Of a DNA stretch of 21,012 bases, positions 13,512 through 20,757 are shown piece after piece. Each line of letters begins with the position of its first letter. Position 1 is the stretch's first letter. A model generated the notes under the pieces. It was not told where the DNA came from and ran no database searches. It saw only the letters and a program-made list of their open reading frames with translations. The position numbers were made by a program, and so were the translations under genes. The DNA comes from Oscillospiraceae bacterium (lineage in GTDB: Bacteria > Bacillota_A > Clostridia > Oscillospirales > Oscillospiraceae), in NCBI GenBank assembly GCA_017505505.1, contig JAFVPA010000025.1, forward strand, positions 1 through 21,012, read 5' to 3'.

Positions 13512-15470
13512 ATGTGCACCAACTGCAAGGGTAATTATTACATTACCACCCCCATCTACTATCCCTCTGCCAAGCTTCACATTGGCCACACTTACTGCAC
13601 TGTGGCTACTGATGCCATGGCCCGCTATAAGCGTCTGCAGGGCTACAACGTCAAGTTCCTGACCGGCACCGACGAGCATGGCCAGAAGATCGAGGACAAG
13701 GCTAAGGAAGCCGGCGTTACTCCCCAGCAGTATGTCGATGATATCGTTCTGGGTGAGGGCGGCGTTCTGGATCTGTGGAAGCTGATGAACATCTCCTACG
13801 ACCGTTTCATCCGTACCACCGATGACTACCATGTGGAAGCCATCCAGAAGATCTTCAAGAAGATGTATGAAAACGGCGATATCTACAAGGGTAAGTATGT
13901 CGGCAAGTACTGCAAGCCCTGCGAATCCTTCTGGACCGAGAGCCAGCTGAAAGACGGCAAGTGCCCCGACTGCGGCCGGGACTGCGTGGATGCTGAGGAA
14001 GAAGCCTACTTCTTCAAGCTCAGTAAGTACGCTGACCGCATCCAGGACCTGCTGGAGAACACCGATTTTCTGGAGCCCCGGAGCCGTGTCCACGAGATGG
14101 TCAACAACTTTATCAAGCCAGGCCTGGACGACCTGTGTGTTTCCCGCACCAGCTTCACCTGGGGCGTGCCCGTGGATTTCGACCCCGGCCACGTTGTTTA
14201 CGTTTGGGTGGATGCTCTGTTCAACTACATGACCGCTCTCGGCTTCGAGAACAGCAAGTACGATGATGTTCAGAACTTCTGGCCTGCCGATGTCCACTTT
14301 GTGGGTAAGGAAATTGTCCGCTTCCATTCCATCATTTGGCCCGCTATGCTGATGAGTCTGGATCTGCCCCTGCCCAAGAAGGTCTATGGCCACGGCTGGC
14401 TGCTGCTGGACGGCGGTAAGATGTCCAAGTCCAAGGGCAACGTGGTGGATCCCTACATCCTGGCCCAGCGCTTCGGTGTGGATGCCCTGCGTTTCTTCCT
14501 GCTGCGTTCCTTCCCCTTCGGTTCCGACGGCAACTTCTCCAATGAACTGCTGATCAATACCATCAACGTGGACCTGGCCAATGACCTGGGCAACCTGGTG
14601 TCCCGTACCGTTGCCATGGCCCAGAAGTACTTCGGCGCGAATCTGCCTGCCGAGCAGCTGGCAGACGAAGAGAAGGATGCAGAGCTGATTGCTATGGTTT
14701 CCGGTCTGCGGGCCAAGTACGAGGAGCAGATGGAGAAATACGCTTTCCAGAATGCTCTGGCCGACATCTTCAAGGTCATCTCCCGTGCCAACAAGTATAT
14801 CGACGAGAATGCTCCCTGGGTCCTGGCCAAGAGCGAGGAGAACAAGCCCCGTCTGGCAAGAGTCCTGTACAACCTGCTGGAGACTGTCCGTGTCTGCGCC
14901 GGTCTGCTGACCCCCTTCATGCCTGCTACCGTGGAAGAGATCGCCCGCCGTCTGGGCGGTGCAAGAGTGGATTGGGACAGCCTGAATGTCTGGGGTCTGC
15001 TGCCTGCCGACGTGGCTACCATTGCCGGTCCTGCCCTATTCCCCCGTATCGACATGGAGAAGGAACTGGCTGCTCTGGAAGAGTTGTCCAAGCCCGCCAA
15101 GCCCCCCATCGAGATCGAGCCTTACACTGAGGAGAAGGTGGACTTCGACACCTTCTGCAAGTCCGATTTCCGGGCTGTGAAGGTCAAGGACTGCAAGAAC
15201 GTCAAGAAGTCTGACAAGCTGCTGCAGTTTACTCTGGATGACGGCACCGGCACCGACCGTCAGATCCTCTCCGGCATTGCCAAGTTCTACAAGCCCGAGG
15301 ACCTGATCGGCAAGACCTTAGTTGCCATCACCAATCTGCCTCCCAGAAAGATGATGGGCCGGGAGTCCTGCGGCATGCTGATCTCCGCCGTCCACACCGA
15401 GAAGGGTGAGGAGAAGCTGAACCTGCTGATGATCGACGATGCCATCCCCGCCGGCGCAAAGCTGTGCTGA
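13512..15470 (+). CDS. metG: Methionyl-tRNA synthetase
   Basis: Charges tRNA-Met with methionine. It has 652 residues with the full class I layout: HIGH motif H23-I-G-H26 (PSAKLHIGHTY), a four-cysteine zinc knuckle (CKPC...CPDCGRDC), catalytic loop K303-MSKS (GGKMSKSKGNVVDP), an anticodon-binding helical domain, and a C-terminal Trbp111/OB-fold tRNA-binding domain (VDFDTFCKSDFRAVKVKDCK to the end). AGGAGG at 13498-13503 is 8 bp before the ATG. Expression is controlled by the T-box leader directly upstream. Codon use is like glgP (C-ending, CGT/CGC) and differs from the eut genes. It ends at a hairpin terminator and is transcribed alone. Confidence 0.98.
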   Translation: MCTNCKGNYYITTPIYYPSAKLHIGHTYCTVATDAMARYKRLQGYNVKFLTGTDEHGQKIEDKAKEAGVTPQQYVDDIVLGEGGVLDLWKLMNISYDRFIRTTDDYHVEAIQKIFKKMYENGDIYKGKYVGKYCKPCESFWTESQLKDGKCPDCGRDCVDAEEEAYFFKLSKYADRIQDLLENTDFLEPRSRVHEMVNNFIKPGLDDLCVSRTSFTWGVPVDFDPGHVVYVWVDALFNYMTALGFENSKYDDVQNFWPADVHFVGKEIVRFHSIIWPAMLMSLDLPLPKKVYGHGWLLLDGGKMSKSKGNVVDPYILAQRFGVDALRFFLLRSFPFGSDGNFSNELLINTINVDLANDLGNLVSRTVAMAQKYFGANLPAEQLADEEKDAELIAMVSGLRAKYEEQMEKYAFQNALADIFKVISRANKYIDENAPWVLAKSEENKPRLARVLYNLLETVRVCAGLLTPFMPATVEEIARRLGGARVDWDSLNVWGLLPADVATIAGPALFPRIDMEKELAALEELSKPAKPPIEIEPYTEEKVDFDTFCKSDFRAVKVKDCKNVKKSDKLLQFTLDDGTGTDRQILSGIAKFYKPEDLIGKTLVAITNLPPRKMMGRESCGMLISAVHTEKGEEKLNLLMIDDAIPAGAKLC

Positions 15471-15501
15471 TGTGCACCTGCTTTAAAGTATAGCAAACAG
15501 A

Positions 15502-15534
15502 AGACGCTCTGTGGAAACCCATAGGGCGTCTTTG
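15502..15534 (+). terminator. Terminator of metG
   Basis: A 13-bp stem, agacgctctgtgg (15502-15514) with ccatagggcgtct (15519-15531), has two G-U pairs and a 4-nt loop, followed by a short T stretch (ttt). It lies 31 bp after the metG stop. Confidence 0.82.
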
Positions 15535-15544
15535 TGCGTAATAA

Positions 15545-15974
15545 GGTATACTTTTTTGAAAGTAGGGTAACGTTCTTTTCTTGCTTCGCCAAGAAAAGAA
15601 CCAAAAGAAGGCGACTTAAGGGGACATTCCGAAAAGGCATGTCCCCTTAAGAAACCCCTGCGCCGCACCGCCAGCCAGCGTCCAAAAATGTTCCGATTTT
15701 TGAACGCTTACTACTCAAAAAACCGCAAGTTTTCTCTCAGCAGACTTTCGAAAATCGGGACATTTTCGGAAGTCGGATGGCGTTGCGGCGGGAGATTCTT
15801 AAGGAGGGTAGTGCTCCGCGCAGCGAATCAGAAATATACATGATTGCCGGTGGCAATCATTCCATAATGTTTGCTTTTTCGAAGCGCCTCCCCTATGCCG
15901 CTTTCTTTGGTTACTTTCTTGGCGGCCAAGAAAGTAACATTACCGCACTTTCGTTACTTGCAGAAAAGTATACC
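15545..15974. repeat. Long intergenic repeat-like element with ggtatactttt ends (430 bp)
   Basis: Fills most of the 613-bp gap between the convergent metG and ABC transporter genes. The ends are perfect 11-bp inverted repeats, ggtatactttt (15545-15555) and aaaagtatacc (15964-15974). Subterminal hairpins are gttcttttcttg...caagaaaagaac (15572-15599) and gttactttcttgg..ccaagaaagtaac (15909-15939). Another strong hairpin, cttaaggggacat...gtccccttaag, lies at about 15614-15651. No credible coding frame is seen. Only one copy is in this window, so calling it a repeat rests on its structure. Confidence 0.65.
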
Positions 15975-15984
15975 ATTTTATCAG

Positions 15985-16029
15985 AAAAAATATAAAAGAG
16001 GCTGTTGCGCAACAGGGCAACAGCCTCTT
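15985..16029 (-). terminator. Terminator of the marR-ABC exporter operon
   Basis: Read on the minus strand, a perfect 13-bp stem (16029-16017 with 16008-15996), aagaggctgttgc with gcaacagcctctt, has an 8-nt loop and is followed by ttttatatttttt. It lies 54 bp after the stop of the second ABC gene. Confidence 0.93.
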
Positions 16030-16083
16030 GAACTTGTGGATGCAGAAGTAGCGGAACCGTCACCATTGCTGCATGCTGTTACA

Positions 16084-17982
16084 TTACTCCAGCTCGAAGA
16101 CGCCGGTGTACAGCTTGTAGTAGGTGCCCTTCTTTTCAATCAGCTCGTCATGGGTGCCCCGCTCGATGATGCGCCCCTGATCCAGCACCATGATGCAGTC
16201 GGAATTCATAATGGTGCTGAGACGGTGGGCGATGACGAAGACCGTGCGGCCATGCATCAGGGCGTCCATGCCGTCCTGCACCAGCTTTTCGGTACGGGTA
16301 TCGATGGAGGAGGTGGCCTCGTCCAGGATCATGACGGGAGGATCGGCCACGGCGGCCCGGGCGATGGCGATGAGCTGCCGCTGTCCCTGGGACAGGCTGG
16401 CGCCGTTTCCGGTCAGCTCCGTATCGTAGCCTTTGGGCAGACGGGTAATGAAATCGTGGGCGTTGGCCAGCTTTGCGGCCTGGATGCATTCTTCATCGGT
16501 GGCATCCAGCTTGCCGTAGCGGATGTTCTCCATGACGGTTCCGGTGAACAGGTTGGTTTCCTGCAGGACGACGCCCAGAGAACGGCGCAGGTCGGCCTTC
16601 TTGATCTTGTTGATGTTGATGTCATCGTAGCGGATCTTGCCGTCGGCAATATCATAGAACCGATTGATCAGATTGGTGATGGTGGTCTTACCGGCACCGG
16701 TGGCACCCACAAAGGCGATCTTCTGGCCGGGACGGGCATAGAGGGTGATATCGTGGAGGACGGTCTTTTCGGGAACATAGCCGAAGTCCACGTTGAACAT
16801 GGTGATGTCACCCTTCAGCTCAGTGTAGGTGGTGGTATCGTCGGCCTTGTGGTAGTGCTTCCAGGCCCAGTGGCCGGTACGTCCGGCGGACTCGGTGATG
16901 GTGCCGTCTTCGCTGATGTTGGCGTTGACCAGCTCCACATAACCCTCGTCAACTTCGGGTGTCTCATCCATCAGCTCGAAGATTCGCTCGGCACCGGCCA
17001 GAGCCATGATAATGGCGTTGAACTGGTTGGAGATCTGGTTGATGGGCTGGTTGAAGTTCCGGGACAGGACCATGAAGGTCATCAGACTGCCAAGGCTCAG
17101 CAGGCTGCCGCCGGACTGGACCACGATGGTGCCGCCTACGATGGCCAGAATGGCGTACTGGACATAGCCCAGGTTGTTGTTGATGGGGCCCATCATGTTG
17201 GAGAATTTACCGGCGGAGAAGGCGTTCTTCTGCAGGATGGCATTCAGCTCATCGAACTCATTCTTGCAGATCTCCTCGTGATTGAAGATCTTGACCACCT
17301 TCTGTCCGGTGATCATCTCTTCAATGTAGCCGTTCAGAGTACCCAGGGAGCGCTGCTGGCCGATGAAGTATTTTCCGGCTTTCCCGGCCAGGTACTTGGT
17401 GGAAAACACCACGCCCAGCACGGTGATCATGGTAACGATGGTCAGGATCCAGGACTCCAGCAGCATGGCGATGAAGACCACCACCAGCGTGATGACAGAG
17501 GAGACCATCTGGGGGATGGACTGGGAGATCATCTGCCGCAGGGTGTCGATGTCGCTGGTGTAGCGGGACATCAGGTTGCCGGCGGTGTTGGTGTCGAAGT
17601 AGCGCAGGGGCAGCTTCTGCATTCTGCGGAACATCTCGTCACGGACATTTTTCTGAATGCCCTGGGTCACACCAACCATCAGGTAGGCCTGGAAGAAGCT
17701 GGCCAGAGCACCCAGAATGAAGATACAAGCGATCTTGATGATGAACCGGGTCAGGGGGGCGAAATCCGTGGAGCCTGCAGCTACCATGGGGAGGATGAAA
17801 TCATCCACCAGGTCACCCAGGGCGGTGGAGCCGGTGATCTGGGCGAAGGCAGTGCCCATAATGCAGAGCAGGACGATCACGAGGACAGGCGTGTACTGTT
17901 TTAGATATCCCAGAAGCCGCAGGAGGGTCTTCTTGGGATCTTTTGCCATGCGGCCGTCGCCGCGCATCTTTGCAGGAGGCAT
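16084..17982 (-). CDS. Heterodimeric ABC exporter subunit with the intact catalytic site
   Basis: Half-transporter with an N-terminal six-helix exporter domain (residues about 20-330) and a C-terminal ATPase domain. It has 632 residues. ATPase motifs are all canonical: Walker A GATGAGKTT (from G426), signature LSQGQ, Walker B VMILDEATSSID with catalytic E555, and switch histidine in VIAHRLST. An insert of about 45 residues (TETDGTITESAGRT-like acidic/aromatic stretch near residues 355-400) separates the membrane and ATPase domains. Its ATG shares a base with the stop of the upstream partner gene, with aggagg about 9 bp upstream. The partner has a degenerate site, so the two very likely form a BmrCD/TM287-288-type multidrug exporter. 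The substrate is unknown. Confidence 0.94.
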   Translation of the reverse strand: MPPAKMRGDGRMAKDPKKTLLRLLGYLKQYTPVLVIVLLCIMGTAFAQITGSTALGDLVDDFILPMVAAGSTDFAPLTRFIIKIACIFILGALASFFQAYLMVGVTQGIQKNVRDEMFRRMQKLPLRYFDTNTAGNLMSRYTSDIDTLRQMISQSIPQMVSSVITLVVVFIAMLLESWILTIVTMITVLGVVFSTKYLAGKAGKYFIGQQRSLGTLNGYIEEMITGQKVVKIFNHEEICKNEFDELNAILQKNAFSAGKFSNMMGPINNNLGYVQYAILAIVGGTIVVQSGGSLLSLGSLMTFMVLSRNFNQPINQISNQFNAIIMALAGAERIFELMDETPEVDEGYVELVNANISEDGTITESAGRTGHWAWKHYHKADDTTTYTELKGDITMFNVDFGYVPEKTVLHDITLYARPGQKIAFVGATGAGKTTITNLINRFYDIADGKIRYDDININKIKKADLRRSLGVVLQETNLFTGTVMENIRYGKLDATDEECIQAAKLANAHDFITRLPKGYDTELTGNGASLSQGQRQLIAIARAAVADPPVMILDEATSSIDTRTEKLVQDGMDALMHGRTVFVIAHRLSTIMNSDCIMVLDQGRIIERGTHDELIEKKGTYYKLYTGVFELE

Positions 17983-19733
17983 TATTCAAGCCCTCCTTTC
18001 TGCTGAGAGTAGTAAATTTCCTGATAGACCTCGGAGGTCTGCATCAGTTCATCGTGGGTGCCTACCGCGCCGATCTGGCCGTTTTCCATCAGAATGATCA
18101 TATCAGATTCCTGAACGGAAGCGATACGCTGGGCAATGATGAGCTTGGTGGTGCCGGGGATCTCTTCCCGGAAGGCTTTGCGGATAGAGGCGTCAGTGGC
18201 GGTATCCACGGCGGAGGTGGAGTCGTCCAGAATCAGGATCTGAGGCTTTTTCAGCAGAGCCCGGGCGATACACAGGCGCTGTTTCTGACCGCCGGAAACG
18301 TTGGTGCCGCCCTGTTCGATTTTATGGTCATAGCCCTCGGGGAAGGCCATGATGAAATCGTGGGCGCAGGCCAGCTTGCAGGCGTGGACCAGCTCTTCGT
18401 CGGTGGCATTGGGATTGCCCCAGCGGAGGTTTTCCTTGATGGTACCGGAGAACAGCACGTTTTTCTGCAGCACCATGGCCACGTTGTCGCGAAGGGTTTC
18501 CAGGTCATAGCAGCGGACATCCAGGCCGCCCACCTTCAGGGTACCTTCGCTGACATCGTACAGGCGGGGGATCAGCTGGACCAGGGTGGACTTGGAGGAG
18601 CCGGTGGAGCCCAGGATACCCACAGTAGCACCGGAGGGAATGTGCAGGTTGACCTCCTTCAGTGCCCGGTGCTGGGCCGTGGCGGAATAGCGGAAGGAAA
18701 CGTTCTCAAAATCGATGGAGCCGTCGGGAACGGCGGTGACAGCAATGGATTCATCGGGGGAGACCAGATCGGGAGTCTCTTCCAGAATCTCATAGCAGCG
18801 GCGCAGGGGGGTGCGGCTCATGGTCATCATGACAAAGACCATGGACAGCATCATCAGGCCGGACAGGATCTGGGTGGTATAGGTGAACATGGAGCTGAGT
18901 TGGCCGGTGGTCAGGCCGTTCAGGGGGTTATTTCCGGAGGCCACCACCATTTTTGCACCCACGAAGGAGATGGTCAGCATGCAGATGTACACACAGCCCT
19001 GCATGATGGGGCTGTTCAGGGCCAGGATCTTTTCGGCACGGGAGAAGTTAAAGGCCATCTCGCCGGAGACATCGGTAAACTTCTGGACTTCCTTTTCCTC
19101 ACGGACATAGGACTTGACCACCCGGATGCCATGGATGTTCTCCTGAACGGTGTTGTTCAGCTTATCCATGAGCTTGAAGCTGTAGTCGAAGATCTTGAAG
19201 ACCTTGGGCACCAGCAGCATCAGGGCGACAGCCATGATGGGGATGACGATTACATAAATACCGGTAAGCTGGGGGCTGATCCGCAGGGCGGAGATCAGGG
19301 CCAGAACCAGCATCATGGGGCAGCGGATGGCCATACGGATCATCATCTGGAAGGTCATCTGCAGGTTGGCCACGTCCGAAGTCAGACGGGTGACAATAGA
19401 CGCGGAGGAGAATTTATCGATGTTGCTGAAGCTGAACCGCTGGACATTGTAGAACATATCGTGGCGCAGATTCCGGGCAAAGCCGGTACCGGCCTTGGAA
19501 GCAAAGACGGCGGAGGCCACACCGAAGCTCAGGGAAGCCAGAGCGCACAGCACCAGCTGGAGGGACTTGATGATCACCACATTCATATCCTGTAAAACCA
19601 CACCGTAGTCGTACAGGTCAGCCATGACCAGGGGGATCAGAACCTCCATGGCCACCTCGCCAACCATGCACAGGGGGCTGAGCAGGGCCGGCCATTTGTA
19701 TTCCCGGATGCACCGGGCCAGTCGTTTTATCAT
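17982..19733 (-). CDS. Heterodimeric ABC exporter subunit with the degenerate catalytic site
   Basis: 583-residue half-transporter; membrane domain residues about 15-300, ATPase domain about 335-583. The signature NVSGGQKQR is intact, but the other motifs are weakened: Walker B ends LDDSTSAVD, with D504 where the catalytic glutamate should be; the switch histidine is Q535 (IIAQRIAS); and Walker A is GSTGSSKST, with S380 in place of the usual glycine before K381. This is the pattern of the degenerate half in heterodimeric exporters such as BmrC/BmrD. I chose the ATG at 19733 because AAGGAGG lies 10 bp upstream and the protein then begins MIKRLARCIREYKW, typical of the family; the frame is open further but that part lies within marR. 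It overlaps the marR stop as ATGA. Confidence 0.94.
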   Translation of the reverse strand: MIKRLARCIREYKWPALLSPLCMVGEVAMEVLIPLVMADLYDYGVVLQDMNVVIIKSLQLVLCALASLSFGVASAVFASKAGTGFARNLRHDMFYNVQRFSFSNIDKFSSASIVTRLTSDVANLQMTFQMMIRMAIRCPMMLVLALISALRISPQLTGIYVIVIPIMAVALMLLVPKVFKIFDYSFKLMDKLNNTVQENIHGIRVVKSYVREEKEVQKFTDVSGEMAFNFSRAEKILALNSPIMQGCVYICMLTISFVGAKMVVASGNNPLNGLTTGQLSSMFTYTTQILSGLMMLSMVFVMMTMSRTPLRRCYEILEETPDLVSPDESIAVTAVPDGSIDFENVSFRYSATAQHRALKEVNLHIPSGATVGILGSTGSSKSTLVQLIPRLYDVSEGTLKVGGLDVRCYDLETLRDNVAMVLQKNVLFSGTIKENLRWGNPNATDEELVHACKLACAHDFIMAFPEGYDHKIEQGGTNVSGGQKQRLCIARALLKKPQILILDDSTSAVDTATDASIRKAFREEIPGTTKLIIAQRIASVQESDMIILMENGQIGAVGTHDELMQTSEVYQEIYYSQQKGGLE

Positions 19734-20197
19734 TTTTTTTTGTCCTCCTTGTGTCTGCGGTGGCAGGGACTGCCGCCCATGTTGGTGATGGAGCGCTGAA
19801 GGAACTGGCCGAACAGCTCCTGCTCCTCCGGGGTGAACCCGGATACGATGCGCTGCTCGTTCTCCTGAATGGTCTGGTGCATCAGAGCATGGCACTGGCG
19901 GCCTTTTTCCAGAACATAGATCCGTTTGCAGCGGCGGTCCTCCGGGTCGGTGCGCAGTTCGATAAAGCCCTTCTGTTCCATTCGGGACAGAATGCCGGAG
20001 ACTGTGGGATGACTCAGCTGAAATTCCGCTTCGATATCCCGGGGACAGGGGGGCTGCTCTCTATGGGCAAGATACCCCATGATGTGCCCTTGTGCCGCCG
20101 TCAACTCCATGCTTTCCAGAGCATTGCTCATGGACTGGTCGGTACACCAGTGGAGAATGCGCAGCATATGTCCGTAATGGTATTGCAGAAAAACCAC
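19730..20197 (-). CDS. MarR-family transcriptional regulator
   Basis: Winged-helix regulator of up to 155 residues. The MarR core is LTAAQGHIMGYLA, then the recognition region DIEAEFQLSHPTVSGILSRMEQKGFI, then the wing TDPEDRRCKRIYVLEKG. It is the first gene of an operon with the two ABC exporter genes (ATGA overlap), so it probably represses them and itself and responds to an exported compound. The start is uncertain: the GTG at 20197 sits inside the aggagg Shine-Dalgarno sequence, which would better fit an in-frame CTG at 20188, while the first ATG (20167) is too far from it. Hence residues 1-10 are doubtful. Confidence 0.93.
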   Translation of the reverse strand: MVFLQYHYGHMLRILHWCTDQSMSNALESMELTAAQGHIMGYLAHREQPPCPRDIEAEFQLSHPTVSGILSRMEQKGFIELRTDPEDRRCKRIYVLEKGRQCHALMHQTIQENEQRIVSGFTPEEQELFGQFLQRSITNMGGSPCHRRHKEDKKK

Positions 20198-20210
20198 CTC
20201 CTGAATAAAT

Positions 20211-20222
20211 GTAGCACGCTAC
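20211..20222. promoter_or_regulatory. Putative MarR operator (inverted repeat)
   Basis: GTAGC-N2-GCTAC, a perfect 5-bp inverted repeat, spans the expected transcription start just downstream of the -10 box of the marR operon. This is a usual place for autorepression by a MarR dimer. The binding itself is inferred. Confidence 0.6.
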
Positions 20223-20227
20223 CTATT

Positions 20228-20256
20228 ATTCTAACAGAGTATGTGCGGATATGCAA
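20228..20256 (-). promoter_or_regulatory. Promoter of the marR-ABC exporter operon
   Basis: On the minus strand, TTGCAT (20256-20251) and TAGAAT (20233-20228) are separated by 17 bp, about 30 bp before the marR coding start. Confidence 0.8.
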
Positions 20257-20361
20257 GAGGCGTGGAAAAAGTTTACAATCCCTACAAAGAACCGTCACAG
20301 ATTCTGTGGAATATGTATCACAGACGGAGGATACGCATATACTGGCTACGAGGTGAGAAAG

Positions 20362-20469
20362 ATGAAGAAAGAACAGGAGAGCAAGCCCATTCCCTGGGAA
20401 ATGACGGACCCCAAGCCCCCGGTGATCCAATCCGGCCACCTGGAGAGCCGGGTGCGGAATGAATTGTAA
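20362..20469 (+). CDS. Possible small protein of 35 residues, unknown function
   Basis: An ATG at 20362 follows aggtga (20351-20356) at 5 bp and encodes a 35-residue, charged, proline-containing peptide beginning MKKEQESKPIPWEMTDPKPP and ending RNEL. Codon use (mostly C/G third positions) resembles real genes here and not the A/T-rich sequence upstream. The frame is open further upstream (to 20251), but that part has A/T-rich, random-looking codons and no ribosome-binding site. The stop adjoins the left end of repeat element H, as with the eut genes, which supports this being a true gene end. No transmembrane segment, signal peptide or known domain is seen, and I see no clear promoter. It is divergent from the marR operon. 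Confidence 0.5.
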   Translation: MKKEQESKPIPWEMTDPKPPVIQSGHLESRVRNEL

Positions 20470-20670
20470 ATAGTCGTTTATCTGAGCGTTGCCTCTGTAG
20501 GGGCGGATTTTTAATCCGCCCGAAACGTAACGATAATTGAGCACCTAAATCAACGTGATGGGGATCTGTTTTGGAAAAATCGAAACACTCAGTTATGGAA
20601 AGGTTGAGGGAGGATTGGAAATCCTCCCCCTACAGTGGTGTATGAAATTCGATAGAAAAACGATAATTTA
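20468..20670. repeat. Inverted-end intergenic element H (203 bp)
   Basis: Ends: aaatagtcgtttatc and (reverse complement) taaattatcgtttttc. ctgtaggggcgga near 20499 can pair with cctccccctacag near 20625. Local hairpins are gggcggatttttaatccgccc (20502-20522) and gggaggattggaaatcctccc (20609-20629). An extra internal end-like motif, aacgataattga at 20529-20540, suggests a composite of two insertions. It fills most of the gap between the small gene and the zinc-ribbon gene. Confidence 0.72.
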
Positions 20671-20698
20671 TAGTATATGTGTTATGTAAATTACAACA

Positions 20699-20733
20699 AC
20701 AAACAAAACAGGACCGGAAAACTCCGGTCCTGT
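20699..20733 (-). terminator. Terminator of the zinc-ribbon gene
   Basis: A perfect 11-bp stem, acaggaccgga (20708-20718) with tccggtcctgt (20723-20733), has a 4-nt loop. On the minus strand it is followed by tttgtttgttg. It lies 24 bp after the stop codon of the minus-strand gene. Confidence 0.85.
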
Positions 20734-20757
20734 CATGTTTTGTTCTATTTCAGCGTA

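Noticed and set aside
15777..15995. 72-codon plus-strand frame in the metG-ABC gap
   Set aside because: It lies entirely in the structured repeat, with no domain match and runs of residues encoded by hairpin arms.
15871..17904. Very long plus-strand open frame of 677 codons
   Set aside because: Antisense to the ABC gene with its full set of motifs; the translated product is low-complexity G/D/H/V-rich, typical of the complement of a high-GC gene.
17943..19595. Second long plus-strand open frame of 550 codons
   Set aside because: Same antisense artefact over the other ABC gene; no domain recognised.
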